This document shows positions 46,100-56,713 of a DNA stretch of 64,000 bases, piece by piece. Source of the stretch: Chenopodium formosanum (Eukaryota > Streptophyta > Magnoliopsida > Caryophyllales > Amaranthaceae); the NCBI GenBank assembly GCA_024500155.1, contig CM044874.1, positions 72,711,795 to 72,775,794 of the forward strand, given 5' to 3'. Position numbers and translations under genes: made by a program. The notes beneath the pieces were generated by a model. It worked only from the letters and a program-made list of their open reading frames with translations. It was not told where the DNA came from and made no database searches. Within the stretch, counting starts at the first letter, position 1; every line of letters starts with the position of its first letter.

Positions 46100-47932
46100 T
46101 TAATTTCCAAAGGTAACTTCAGTGTTACCATCATCTCTAGCTGTCCCAGACTCGGAGGGCTCCATGAGTGTATCTCCATCTAAAGGATGTAGGTCAGGGG
46201 GTCTGCCACCCCCAAGTATGGTTCCTCCATAGGAGCTGTCATGCATAGGATCTTCTCGGGAGGGATCTGAACTACAATCAGATTGGGGAGTGGGAGAGAC
46301 ATGAGTTAGAGTAGGGTGAATTTGGCTTAGAGAGGGTTGCTTGTCAAGGTCACAGGTAGGGGATGTGTTTGAGGCTTCAAGATGTACTTGTGGGGTGACT
46401 GGGATGTTTTCTTTGCCTATTGGGACGGGAACAGAGGATTTTCGTGGAATATTCTTAGCCTTATCATTAGTAGAATTTCTTAAGATAGATTTTTGAGAAT
46501 CTTTTTGAGAAATTCTAGTTTCCTGCCATTGCTTCAAATTTCCTAAAAATTGACCTTGAAGTTTATCTTTGGAGGTGGATTTTCCGGAATTAAATTGGAG
46601 AGGAGCAACTGGCTGATTTATCTCATGTGAATTATTCCCTAAATCCACAGTCTTTACACGATTATCAGAGCTAATCATATCTTCTGCTTCCTCTAAAATC
46701 GGATTTTTCGAGATATTTGGAGATGAAATTTCCTGAATATCATCCTTTTCCAAAACTGAAAATCTAGATCCTCCTAAAATCACTCCCTTATCTTTAGCCA
46801 AATCTTTTTTAAAATTTGAATTTTTATCTTGCCCGCCTTTTGAAGCCACCGTAGCAGGCTTTTCCGGTCGAGGAAGTCTCTTCCTTGGAGGTGGTTTTTT
46901 AACCTGCATCCAGGAGCCGAAATCTTGCACTTCAACTGTGGATTGGGTCTTAGGAGGATCAGAAATAGCTAGAACATTTTCATCGACTGTAGCCTGAGCA
47001 GGGGAATTAAGAGCATCAACAGAGCATTGATCACTTTGATGCCCAATTTTTCCACAATGGAAACAAATCATACGAAGCCCCTCGTATTGGATTTTCCAAA
47101 CATGACCTTTAAGCCAGAATTTCGATAGCAAAGGTTTAGTCAGATCAAGTTCAACACTTAATCTCATAAATTGACCTCTTTGAGCTAAGACAGTATTATT
47201 GTCAATTCTAATCACCTTACCAATGTGGCTACCAATCTTATGAAGAAATTCTTTGTCGGAGTATTCGACAGACAAATGGGGGATACGTACCCAGGCAGTC
47301 AAGAAGCACATCGGAGTATCATCAGGAATGAAATTGGGAACCCATTTTCTAATGGTGAGATAATTGTCGTCTAACATCCATGGTCCCTGAGTAAGAACAT
47401 GGTTGTAATCCCCCAAATTGGAAAAACGAGCAATGAAGAAGTCGTGACCAATGTCAGTCAGAACTAACCCTCCAGAAAGTTCCCATTTCTTCTTCAAACG
47501 CTTCATAAGAGACATATAACCGATCTTACTATCAAACATCTTGATAATAAGGGTATGTTTCCATGGTTGTCGAATTCTTGCTTTCTCCTCTTTTGAGAGC
47601 AGAATAATTGGACATTTAGGATCAGGATCCAAATCCGCTGGGGCTTCATCATCATCAAAAATCTCATCATCATCCTCCACTATAGGGGGAAGATTATTAG
47701 CACCCCATACAGTTGAAGTATTCAACATGTCACAGAATGACATACCAGAAGAGGGAATTCCATTTGCAGGCTGCACAAATGAAGGATTAACCTGGGTATT
47801 AGGAGGAGTAGGATCAGAATTTCTATTGACAACAAGCTGATTGATTTTGCGTTTGGTTTTCTTGGTTGAACGTTCAATTTGATCTTGATTTTCAGCATTG
47901 GAGACCTGGTTGAGAGCGTTTTCTATAGTCAT
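46100..47932 (-). CDS. LINE-1 ORF1 protein (DUF4283 plus CCHC), intact
   Basis: 610 codons from ATG 47932 to TAA. The DUF4283 region (about residues 105-250) includes RFSNLGDYNHVLTQGPWMLD and FLTAWVRIPHLSVEYSD. The knuckle CFHCGKIGHQSDQC lies near residues 288-301. A long Ser/Pro/Lys-rich tail contains GKENIP. Clear homologue of the ORF1 at 10422-12494. RNA-binding partner of LINE retrotransposition, probably forming ribonucleoprotein particles. No lesion seen, so it could still be translated. Confidence 0.9.
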   Translation of the reverse strand: MTIENALNQVSNAENQDQIERSTKKTKRKINQLVVNRNSDPTPPNTQVNPSFVQPANGIPSSGMSFCDMLNTSTVWGANNLPPIVEDDDEIFDDDEAPADLDPDPKCPIILLSKEEKARIRQPWKHTLIIKMFDSKIGYMSLMKRLKKKWELSGGLVLTDIGHDFFIARFSNLGDYNHVLTQGPWMLDDNYLTIRKWVPNFIPDDTPMCFLTAWVRIPHLSVEYSDKEFLHKIGSHIGKVIRIDNNTVLAQRGQFMRLSVELDLTKPLLSKFWLKGHVWKIQYEGLRMICFHCGKIGHQSDQCSVDALNSPAQATVDENVLAISDPPKTQSTVEVQDFGSWMQVKKPPPRKRLPRPEKPATVASKGGQDKNSNFKKDLAKDKGVILGGSRFSVLEKDDIQEISSPNISKNPILEEAEDMISSDNRVKTVDLGNNSHEINQPVAPLQFNSGKSTSKDKLQGQFLGNLKQWQETRISQKDSQKSILRNSTNDKAKNIPRKSSVPVPIGKENIPVTPQVHLEASNTSPTCDLDKQPSLSQIHPTLTHVSPTPQSDCSSDPSREDPMHDSSYGGTILGGGRPPDLHPLDGDTLMEPSESGTARDDGNTEVTFGN

Positions 47933-47960
47933 GTTCAAACTAATACTCGTCTCTAGATGT

Positions 47961-48774
47961 AAAAATTGAGAAATACTTCAAATTGGCCGGGTCATTTTAG
48001 ATCAAGTCAAGTTGTAATAATGCATCAATTTGACTCATATTTCGGTTCAAATTTAGAACAGTTTCATGCTGGACTAATTGTTCAGGAAGTTTTTCAACAG
48101 TTAATTCTAGCTCAACAAGCACTCCATAGTCTATAAGGACTATAACAGGCTTGTGCATGTCAAATTCAAGATCTTTAAGGATTTCATCTACGATGCATGT
48201 CTTTGCATGATTCCAATTCATAGGCTACCCTTCGTAACCTAGTCGATATATACAAATCCTAACTGCTTAGGTTGTTAATATATAGGGACATTATTCAATA
48301 ATTTAATTGACCCATTTGTCAAAACACATCATTGATCACAAACATCGTTAGTCATATACTAGTAAAAACCGTTAAACAACTTTAATTGATACATTGCAAG
48401 TATATAATTAAATTGAATATATACATTGAGAAGATTCAATCACCATCTTAATTGCATTCTTGCATAAGAACATATGCTTATTAGGACATATATTGGTTAA
48501 AATACACTGCACGATCAAAACAAGTTTGTGAATAGTTCAAAAGGCAAAATGTTTTGCTTTACAGTTTAAAGGGTGTTAATGAGCCTAGATGTTTGTTAAC
48601 TATTATTCAAGATCGACATGAAATTTTATATGAGCCAAAGCGAGCTCAGCTCAATTAATCGGCGGCTATGATATGTGGCTGAGATGAGGGAGAGAGGAAG
48701 GTGGTAGGTGGCGAAACGACCTAGGATCGTTAGGGTTTTAAGAGAAAAAAGGAGAGGAAAAACCCTAGTAGGAA
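47961..48774. other. Spacer upstream of second LINE
   Basis: AT-rich; no convincing gene. Minus-strand frame 47997-48221 is short, without family features. Confidence 0.35.
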
Positions 48775-48942
48775 TCTGATACCATTTAGAATAGTGTAAT
48801 TCCCCTCACCGGAGACATTCTCATTAATTCAATATATATAGGATTTACAACCTAATCATGAGATAACCTAAATTACACAAGATATATCTTTACAGAATAT
48901 TAACAAGATAATATTAACATATTATCTAACAGTGGCGAACAT
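48775..48942 (-). mobile_element. Copia-type LTR remnant with primer-binding site
   Basis: On the minus strand the unit begins TGTTAGATAATATGTTAATA and runs about 150 bases to ACTATTCTAAA, directly followed by TGGTATCAGA, the start of the initiator-Met-tRNA-type primer-binding site of plant copia elements. No gag or pol and no second LTR were found nearby. Confidence 0.55.
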
Positions 48943-48972
48943 GATCACATATATACATTAGGATCACATAGT

Positions 48973-49067
48973 CACTACCTCTGTTTCTTATTGTGTGAAA
49001 CAAAGAAATACTTTGTTTCTCACAACTAATACCTTTTTGTTACATATAATAAGAAACGGGGGTAGTA
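48973..49067. mobile_element. Stowaway-like MITE
   Basis: CACTACCTCTGTTTCTTATT and AATAAGAAACGGGGGTAGTA form terminal inverted repeats around a short interior with an additional small hairpin (GAAACAAAG...CTTTGTTTC). Confidence 0.65.
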
Positions 49068-49650
49068 TTTAATTTATAGAGGATGAACTCTTTAATGTAC
49101 TCAAAATCAACTTGAGTTTAATGTTAATTTGAAATTATAAGTAAACAAAATCTGATGAACTCTTTAAAATATTCAAAATCAACTTGAGTTTAATGTTAAT
49201 TTGAAATTATAAGTAAACAAAATCTATGACTCGTCTCTATTTCAAATGAAAGTGGCATGATTCGAATTTAATTTGGATTATTCTACTTAGGGTTTGTTTG
49301 TTCATATTATTATTTCATCTTATTATTATTTTATTTCAGAAAAAATAAATTCAGATAAAAAGTTTAGATACAACAATAATATAATTAATAATTTCATAAA
49401 CAATAAGTTTAGATAATATATACTACGTATTATACAAAATTATTTCAGGAATTTCAAATATATGCAAATAAATTATTTACAAAATAATAATTTCAAAAAC
49501 AATAAATTTAAATGAAATAAAATAAAATAAGCCACACAAAACTATTTCAAGAAATTCAAATAAATTAAGTTCATTAAATTAAATAAATGGAATAAATTCA
49601 GATAAAATAAAATAAGTTCAATTCATATATAATACGGAGTAAGGATCTTG
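49068..49650. other. AT-rich spacer
   Basis: No gene. 49082-49222 contains a tandem duplication of about 65 bases (GATGAACTCTTTAA...GTAAACAAAATCT). 49296-49625 is rich in AATAAATTCAGATAAAATAA-type repeats, perhaps a decayed MITE. Confidence 0.4.
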
Positions 49651-51533
49651 CTAACGAGCGCCCCGGACATTCGATAAGGAATAATTATATTGGTTGAAAT
49701 AGTATATTGATAACTTGTTATTTGATATGATTTTAGAGTGATTTCAAACCTTGTTTACTTGGTATATTGACATTTTGGTTCACTTCTACTCTATATTTGT
49801 TCAACTTTTGTGTATCCCTTGCTTCACGGGTTGATAGTGTTTTTGTTGAATTTTTAGGTTCAAAGACGACCATTTGAGGCATATGGATGATAAACCGAGG
49901 TTAGAAGCCGAGATAATGGAGAAAAGACGAAGAAAAGTGAAGATAAAGGTCTAAGAGAGTCTGCTGCACGGACGTGCAAAGTATGGCACGTCCGTGCAGG
50001 AGTGCCCCAGCACGACCAAAAGCTACTGCCTACTGCTTTCAAGATCTGCACGTCCGTGCAGAGTTCAGCACGTCTGTGCAGGGTATTCAGCACATCCGTG
50101 CCTGATCCTGTACGTCTATGCAGTTTTCCCAACCCAAATCAGTTTCAAAACTGATTGTACAAAACAAGGCCTGCACGTCCGTGCCACATTTGGCACGTCC
50201 GTGCAGGATCCCCAGGGCAAGGCAGTAGGTTCTGCCTCTCTTCTTTCGGAGGTGCATGCCCGTGCCTACCTCAGCACGTCCGTGCAGGTATGGTTGCACG
50301 TCCGTGCCAACCTCAGCACATCCGTGCTGACCTGTAGCTGTGCCCGACTCTTGTTTTCTCCGTCTTTTTTATTTGGGGGTCTTTATAAATTAAATAACCC
50401 CTTGAGCTCATTTGTACGACATCCAAGTTTTTAGTGCTTCCTCTTAGTTTGTAATTGTAGAAACACAAATATTCTCAAATCATTAGTTAGATTATAATTA
50501 TTAGCTTGGAAATTTCATTCTCAATCATTGTAGAAGACAAGTTCCACCATTGTTATTCAAGTTCAAGCTTCTAGTAATATTTTTCTCACTCTTCTCTTCA
50601 ATTTTAATTGCTTTGATTGTTAATTTTCTTGCTTAATTCTTGTATGTTTAGATTGTTATTTAGCTTAATCTTTAGTTGATTCTTGTTCATGAGTTACTTA
50701 GATCCCTTAATTGCTTTAATCCCCATGGATTGTGAATAGTCTAATTTTCTAGGGTTTGGGTAAAACCCTCATTGTAGTCACTAATTTCTTGTTGCATGTG
50801 TTAATTTGGTAATTGTTGGGTGTTAATTACTTGAGCTTAAGTGGTTTAATTGCTTAGTTCTTGTATATGGCCATTGATAGAACTATTATCTAAGCTTTCT
50901 CAACGAAGGATCGGGAGATGAACTTGAGTTAGCTCCCTTATGCTTAATTGACTTGAAATGCCATGAGAATAGGAATTTCCAGTCAAGGGAATGTTTTTGT
51001 CATCGTGATTATGCTTTAACACTTGTTTTATGCTTTGTAACCACGAGAGTAGGTTGTATATATGATTCAAGTAATCCCTCTAGCTTGAGAGAGTAGTTGG
51101 GTGTTTTAGATGACTTCCCCTATATTATCCCCTTAATTTACCATTGTTTGCTACATGCTATTTGTGATTTGTGACGAAATTGAGTGGTATATCCCGAGCC
51201 CTAGAACTCTCTAATTATTGTTGAGCCTTAGTGTTAGTTGATTTGAACTAGTACATGTTACATAAAAACCGAACCAATTTCGACTTCATTTAGCTTATTT
51301 AAACGGTAGTATCTCGGTGGTTGATTCAACGCCTCTCTTGGGTTTAACCCTTTCTTACCCTTGCTATTAGCTAGTGAGACCAAGATAGGACTTTATCTTT
51401 GGTAGGCTCGACGACGGCCTACCATATATTAAGTTAGGAATGCATGAACAAATCACGCGTCGTTCGGTGTAATCAATGTTAGTTTTACTCTAATATTTCC
51501 ACTTTTATTTCTCTTATCGAGGGCGCTTATTAG
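49651..51533. mobile_element. 1.9-kb unit with inverted ends and GCACGTCCGTGC array, class unclear
   Basis: The left end CTAACGAGCGCCCC...CGATAAG is matched inverted by the right end CTTATCGAGGGCGCTTATTAG, apart from an 8-base indel. Inside are a palindrome array (49965-50330), a TATA-like TATAAATTAAA (50384) and about 1.1 kb without open frames. The interior looks like an LTR or leader region of a plant retrotransposon, so the unit may be a solo LTR or a non-autonomous DNA element. No target duplication was found. Confidence 0.5.
49965..50330. repeat. Array of imperfect palindrome GCACGTCCGTGC, about 13 copies
   Basis: Units such as GCACGTCCGTGCAG, GCACATCCGTGCC and GCATGCCCGTGCC are spaced irregularly by 6-50 bases. 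The unit can fold on itself (GCACG/CGTGC). It produces open frames on both strands with repeated HVRA or TDVQ peptides; these are not genes. A TATA-like motif lies about 55 bases after the array. Confidence 0.75.
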
Positions 51534-52142
51534 TTTTTTTTTCCAGAAAAATCAAATGAATCAAACATACCTAGGTTTTTAAAATAGAGGAAGTATAATT
51601 ACTCATTATTTTTGGTGCAAAAGAAGAGGAAGTATTTTCTTATGTACCGAGGAGATACTCTCTAAGTTGCATTGATGATGGCTAATTACTCCGATCCATA
51701 ATTTACGGATTCAATTAGAATAATAATTGACTTAGACTTAGATAAAAGACCGAGTAGCATATTTATTACATACACGTGCATGTCATTTTAATAATAAGTT
51801 TTTAACAATGAGTTTATTGAGTTGGCAATGAATCGAAGATTCAGAGGTGGATATCCAACCCATCCATCATCCGATTAATCTCAATCCAAATTCACCATCC
51901 ATTATCCAAGGATGAATCGAGTGACTAACTTTTTGACTGGAGTGATTAACTATTGAAATAAGGTCTACCATCCACATTATCTATAACACTAATATAAACC
52001 AAGATTTGGATGTATATAGGGTACAAAAATTTTAAATTTTGCTACATCCGCATTATTAGTGAAAATTCTATGGTACAATGACTACCAGTCTACCACTATA
52101 CTCAATTTTAATAGCTGCATTTTTTATTTAGTTTTTTGTTGG
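51534..52142 (+). other. Spacer with duplicated segment
   Basis: 51660-51750 resembles 38040-38130. A possible poly(A) micro-insertion (TTTTTGGTGCAAAA, minus orientation) lies at about 51610. No gene seen. Confidence 0.4.
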
Positions 52143-52886
52143 TAGGGTTGCAAACGATCCGAGCCGAGTCAAGTTTTTACTTGTTCGAGCTAAGCTTGAT
52201 AAAATATTTTAAGTGTTCGAACATGCTCGAGCTTGAATGAGCTTCATAATTTTGTGTTCGAGCTTTGTTCATTAAGGTTTTGCCTTGTTCAAGCTCGACT
52301 TGAGCTTGTTCATTTGTGATTCGAGCTCGAGCTTGAACAAGCTCTAATGTGAACAAGCTCAAACTTGATGGAGCTCAATCAAACTAATATTAATTAACTT
52401 TGTAATACTATAAATATACTCTAATCAAAAAACACTTTTGATGATATTCATCATAACAACAAGATAGGCAGTAATTGAGTATGTGATATTATAAGTAAAT
52501 ATACTATTCACTTTCTTAAAAATAATACTCCATATATTTTAATTTTATATGATATTATTAACATGGATAACTTGATTATATACGATAATTGATTATAATT
52601 GATTTGGTTTCATATAAAAATTGATAAACTATTTTAAGAATAATCAAAACAATGAAATTAATTGTTTCGAGCTTGAACGAATTATAAATGTGCATATGAA
52701 CGATCAAATGTACGAGTTATGAACGAGTGTTTGTGAACATTAACGAGCCAAGCACAAAGGTGTAAACGAGCCTCAAATTTTTGTTAGGACTCGTTCAATA
52801 CTAAATAAACAAGTTTTGACCGAGCTTTAATTTGAACGAGCTTGTTCACGAGTTGTTCAAAAACGTATCGCTCAATTGCAGCCCTA
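52143..52886. mobile_element. hAT non-autonomous element, 744 bp
   Basis: Ends TAGGGTTGCAAACGATCCG and CGTATCGCTCAATTGCAGCCCTA are inverted repeats, flanked on both sides by the identical 8-base TTTGTTGG (52135-52142 and 52887-52894), the hAT target-duplication length. The interior is rich in TTCGAGCTTGAACAAGCTC motifs. The minus-strand frame at 52177-52362 is repeat-derived. Confidence 0.85.
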
Positions 52887-53596
52887 TTTGTTGGTCAAAC
52901 TTATTAAGATAATTTTTCATGTTTAAAAGTTTATTTTTTTGATTTCACATATTAATTATTATAATTTTTTTAAAAAATTTCATAATTAATTATGAGTTTC
53001 TTACAATTGTAGTTTTGATGTATTTGTATAGCTAGCTCGATCTCTTATGTACGTACACGTCATATGAAGTTTTATTAATGAATTATCAATTGTGTTAAAA
53101 CCCATTGCTGTATATTCACTAGTACGTGTCTCATATTGAAGAAAGATGAGAGATAGTTTTAGTTCATAAGGTAAAGCAATATTCTTATTATTGAAACACC
53201 AGTTGGTTTATATGGAACCTCTTTGAGCTTTTGTGGTGTTTAGAGATCTACAAGGGTGGATGATGAGAATCGATTCCAAGATTCCCTGAATCAGAAGAAA
53301 ACTTCTAACCTTTTGAGCTATCTTTCACTCGATCTCTATGTAATGGTCTGTTTCAAAATCATTAATGAATTTTCTTTTCTTCATTCCATTATAATATAAA
53401 ACAAAGCAGGTTGCTTAATTAAAGAATAACAACTTGACTGACACTATCATACAAAGACATTTATATAAATAGTGAACATGTAAATGCATTTTCAAACCAA
53501 GTAATTTGATCTATTTACTAATTAAGTAAAGCATCTAGCTTCCAAAGAAGGGCATATTTAATTTGTTAAAAATCAATTGATAATCAAGAGAATTGA
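52887..53596 (+). other. Upstream region of peptide gene 3
   Basis: No other gene. TTATATAAATAG at 53461-53472 is a likely TATA box about 125 bases before the ATG; CATGTAAATGCATTTTCAAACCAA after it recalls GATGTGAATGCGCTTTCCAACCAA before peptide gene 2. Confidence 0.45.
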
Positions 53597-53960
53597 ATGG
53601 CGTCTAATAATCATTCGATCAAATATTTGAAGCCAATTATCCTAGGATTACTACTAATCCTAATGGCATCAGGTTAGTCATACACGTACTCAAAGTATTA
53701 ATCTCGTATTTACGTAAATGTAGCTAGTATTATTGTTAAAGATAATGTGGATTAATTAACTAATTAGTGTTGGTTGTTATTTTGTAGATATTATGGTTTC
53801 AGGAGAGTGGTGCACTTTGAGAGGTTATGAATGCAAAGTTAATAGTGATTGTTGCGAAGGATTTGTCTGTTCGTATAATATTGGAGGGATTGACCCTCCG
53901 GCTACGTATTACTGTTGCTCTACTCATCTGTGGGGTTGGTGGTACGATTGCAACCACTAG
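53597..53960 (+). CDS. Secreted cysteine-rich peptide 3 (82 aa), two exons
   Basis: Exon 1 53597-53672, exon 2 53788-53960, phase-1 GT-AG intron. Signal peptide ...IKYLKPIILGLLLILMAS. Mature peptide with C-x6-C-x5-CC-x4-C-x14-CC-x10-C: WCTLRGYEC, DCCEGFVC, YYCCSTHLWGWWYDC. Highly similar signal peptide and CCEG core to the other three copies, with a variable loop before the second CC pair. Probably secreted and disulfide-bonded; role unknown. Intact. Confidence 0.78.
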
Positions 53961-54490
53961 ACCATAGTGCTAATTGGATCGAGCATAGGCTTGCTCGATC
54001 AACACTGGATCGAGGCAAAGGATTATCAATCGAGCATAGGTTGTGTTTGATTACATCGCGATCTTGCTAGCATCTCCATTTGAATTTATGTTATAAGTGA
54101 CGTTCTTCATGTTGTGCTTTTTTTACTTTCTTTGTATTCTTGGTATTAGTATATATATGCCAATGCTTTTGTCATGATACATGAATGTTGTTTGGAATAA
54201 TATTGGAGGTGATTTATTGAAACTTTTGTGTTATGTCTAAGCATTTCTTCATGGAGAGCTATGAGCCGCCGCCCCTAAGGGTGTCTACGCACACAAGTTA
54301 CAACAAACCACCCGTTATGGGAATTAGCTCTTAGTTATAATTCCCCCATGACAAGGTGCTAGGTCAGTTCTCATACATGAATTTAAAGGAAATCCCAACC
54401 CAAAAGGGCGTAGCAGTGTGGAACCTATTTAGGGCAAGTTCACAAAAATCACAATACGTAATATAGTACTCCGTAATAATTTACAAAATT

Positions 54491-54529
<39 letters not shown>

Positions 54530-54732
54530 ATGTTGGTTGGACTAATTGAAAATATTCATTCTTAAATAATAAAAAATAAATAACAAGATGAATCGGATTA
54601 TAATATGCTAAAATAATATACTACATCATCAACAATAAAGTCATAATCCGAAAATAATTTGGGTTTAAATAACGTAAATGGTCATAAGAAATAATGTATT
54701 GAAAATTGAAATAATAATGATACAAAAAAATG
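53961..54732. other. Downstream region of peptide gene 3
   Basis: Direct repeats of ATCGAGCATAGG just after the stop (53979 and 54029). No gene; a poly(A) run of about 38 at 54490-54527. Confidence 0.4.
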
Positions 54733-54827
54733 TACTACCTTCGATCCAAATTACTCGCAACTTTGGGGTATTATTTGTGAGATATAAAATATTCCAAAGT
54801 TGTGAGTAATTTGGACTGGAGGTAGTA
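54733..54827. mobile_element. Stowaway-like MITE, 95 bp, inverted relative to 261-355
   Basis: TACTACCTTCGATCCAAATTACTCG at the left and a complementary end ...GGAGGTAGTA. The interior AACTTTGGGGTATTATTTGT is the reverse complement of the interior of the copy at 261-355. Confidence 0.75.
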
Positions 54828-55667
54828 TTAAACTCTTAGTTGATACTCCGTACTTAAAGTGAAATATGGGTACCATAAATTGACCAAAATTGGTACAATT
54901 AATATCAATAGACAATGGTGATAATCTAATAATCACGTAAGGTAAAGGCTACACATACAATTGTTGTATGTGATCCCTACATATAACCTTACTTTGTCAT
55001 ATTTTTATTGGCTACACACGTAATATGTTTTTTTATGGACATGGAATTTTGGATTATAGACTCGAATGCACTATGTTCACTTTCCATCTGAAAGATCGAA
55101 CATCCACTTATAAAAACTAAGTTAAGTTATTTTATCAGACTATACGGAGTGATAATGAAAACGAATCAAAAATTCAAAAGATTCAAAACCCAAAAAATCC
55201 ATAATAGATCAGTACATCACCAATGTTAACTTTATTTCACTTTTTCACACTCTCTCAACTTTTTCCTTTATTCAAAGAAAAAAACAAAGAAAGAAAAAAA
55301 AGAAAAAAAATCAACTTTTTCCTAACACTTACAAAGTTACAAATCCAAAGTAAATTTAATGTAAAAAGTAAATGTTACTAATATAGGAAAGCATCTAGTG
55401 CGCATATATGTAAGAGAGACAAGGTTTTGTTTAATCCATCTAATTTTATTTGAAATTATTTAAATTTTAATTCGGGCATACTAAAGCCCACTTGCATTTA
55501 TGATCATAAAATATTTTTTAAGTAGAACAAGAATTGACCTAGATTAGAATATTTGAAGATCAGGAAAACACAATTCTTTTAATACAAACGAAACTTCATA
55601 TAACTTGAAGCTAGATAGATACATAATTTTGAATTCTAATTTTATCATCATAGAAAGAGTTGACTTA
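54828..55667. other. Spacer; copy of the segment upstream of peptide gene 4
   Basis: No gene. From about 55500 the DNA (AGAACAAGAATTGACCTAGA and onward) is repeated at 56740 onward in front of peptide gene 4. Confidence 0.5.
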
Positions 55668-55864
55668 GGGCCTGTTCACATTTACTTAATTTCAGTTCAG
55701 TTCAGTTCAGTTCAGCTCCAATCAGTTCAGTTCAGTTCAGCTCCAATCAGTTCAGTTCAGCTCTTAATTTCTCTTTCTCATAAAATATTCATTTCAGCTT
55801 AGTTCAGTTCAGTTCAGCTCCAATCATTTCAGTTCAGCTCAATTCAAGAAATGTGAACAGGCCC
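55668..55864. mobile_element. Harbinger-like MITE, 197 bp
   Basis: GGGCCTGTTCACATTTACTT and GAAATGTGAACAGGCCC are terminal inverted repeats with TTA on both sides; the interior is almost pure TTCAGTTCAGTTCAGCTCC. Confidence 0.85.
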
Positions 55865-56143
55865 TTAATCATAGAAAGCAGTACAAATGGAAGGGTAGTG
55901 GATGACATTTATCTACCAAGCCATTGAATTTGATTTACAAAGGTAGTATCATTTCAAACAAATTGGCTAGAAATCTATTAAGTACTAATAGGAAAAAACA
56001 ATTAATGCTAATTTATGAGGGCTTAGTATATCATAATTACTCCGTAGTACATAAAGGCGCCATTAAAAAACTACTTCGTATTAGACTTCAACATTAACAA
56101 TAATTTAGGCATATAGTGCCCACTTGCAATTATGATTATTAAG
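55865..56143. other. First copy of a duplicated promoter-side segment
   Basis: 55868-56000 (AGAAAGCAGTACAAATGGAA..., ...GCTAGAAATCTATTAAG) matches 56883-57000, so this looks like the front of a lost peptide gene or a partial duplication upstream of gene 4. Confidence 0.5.
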
Positions 56144-56713
56144 TGTTAAATTTGGAAACAATATGAAATGGGTCTGGGCAACCCGAACAAGGAGGAGGAG
56201 AGTTTTGGTTCACAAACAAGGCTTTGGAGCTTCCATACTAAAACCAATTGGCAATAGTAGGAGGTACTCCTCTACCTTATAAAGTGGAATCACCTCTCCT
56301 CTTTCTCCAATGTGGGACACTGATCACAAGTGATACACATTGGGTTCCAACACTCCCCCTCACTTGTGAGTGTCCTTAGAATTAAAGCACACCAGAAGGT
56401 ACAATATAAATCCTCTTTGGGAATGAACATCCAATAGAGGCCCCTTAACCAGTGGCTTGACAAATACCCAGTTATAAACAGCCCAACAAACCTGGGCTCT
56501 GATACCATGTTAAATTTGGAAACAATATGAAATGGGCCTGGGCAACCTGAACAAAGAGGAGGAGAGTTTTGGTTCACAAACAAGGCTTTGGAGCTTCCAT
56601 ACTAAAACCAATTAGCAATAGTAGGAGGTACTCCTCTACCTTATAAAGTGGAACCACCTCTCCTCTTTCTCCAATGTGGGACACTCACAAGTGATACACA
56701 TTGGGTTCCAACA
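56144..56713 (-). mobile_element. TRIM (terminal-repeat retrotransposon in miniature), 570 bp
   Basis: LTRs at 56144-56352 (209 bp) and 56508-56713 (206 bp) start TGTTAAATTTGG and end GGTTCCAACA on the plus strand. The target duplication TTAAG is at 56139-56143 and 56714-56718. On the minus strand the primer-binding site TGGTATCAGAGC follows the 5' LTR immediately, and the purine tract AAGTGAGGGGGAG lies directly before the 3' LTR. Only about 155 bases lie between the LTRs, with no coding capacity. The minus-strand frame at 56290-56583 is incidental. Confidence 0.92.

Larger units (their letters stand above)
41802..47943 (-). mobile_element. Second LINE-1 (L1 clade), full length, minus strand
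   Basis: Target duplication TACTCGTCTCTAGATGT at 41785-41801 and 47944-47960. The tail on the minus strand is TTTGCACC followed by about 11 A. The 5' end is 11 bases before the ORF1 ATG at 47932. ORF1 is intact; ORF2 has two frameshifts and one or two stops in its first third, while the last 995 codons are open. Less decayed than the LINE at 10410. Confidence 0.92.

Noticed and set aside
49860..50434. Open frames on both strands with repeated HVRA, TDVQ or STSV peptides
   Set aside because: They arise from the GCACGTCCGTGC array, which lacks stops; there is no start context, domain or codon bias.
56290..56583. 97-aa minus-strand frame with several Cys and Trp
   Set aside because: It spans LTR, primer-binding site and interior of the TRIM, so it is incidental.
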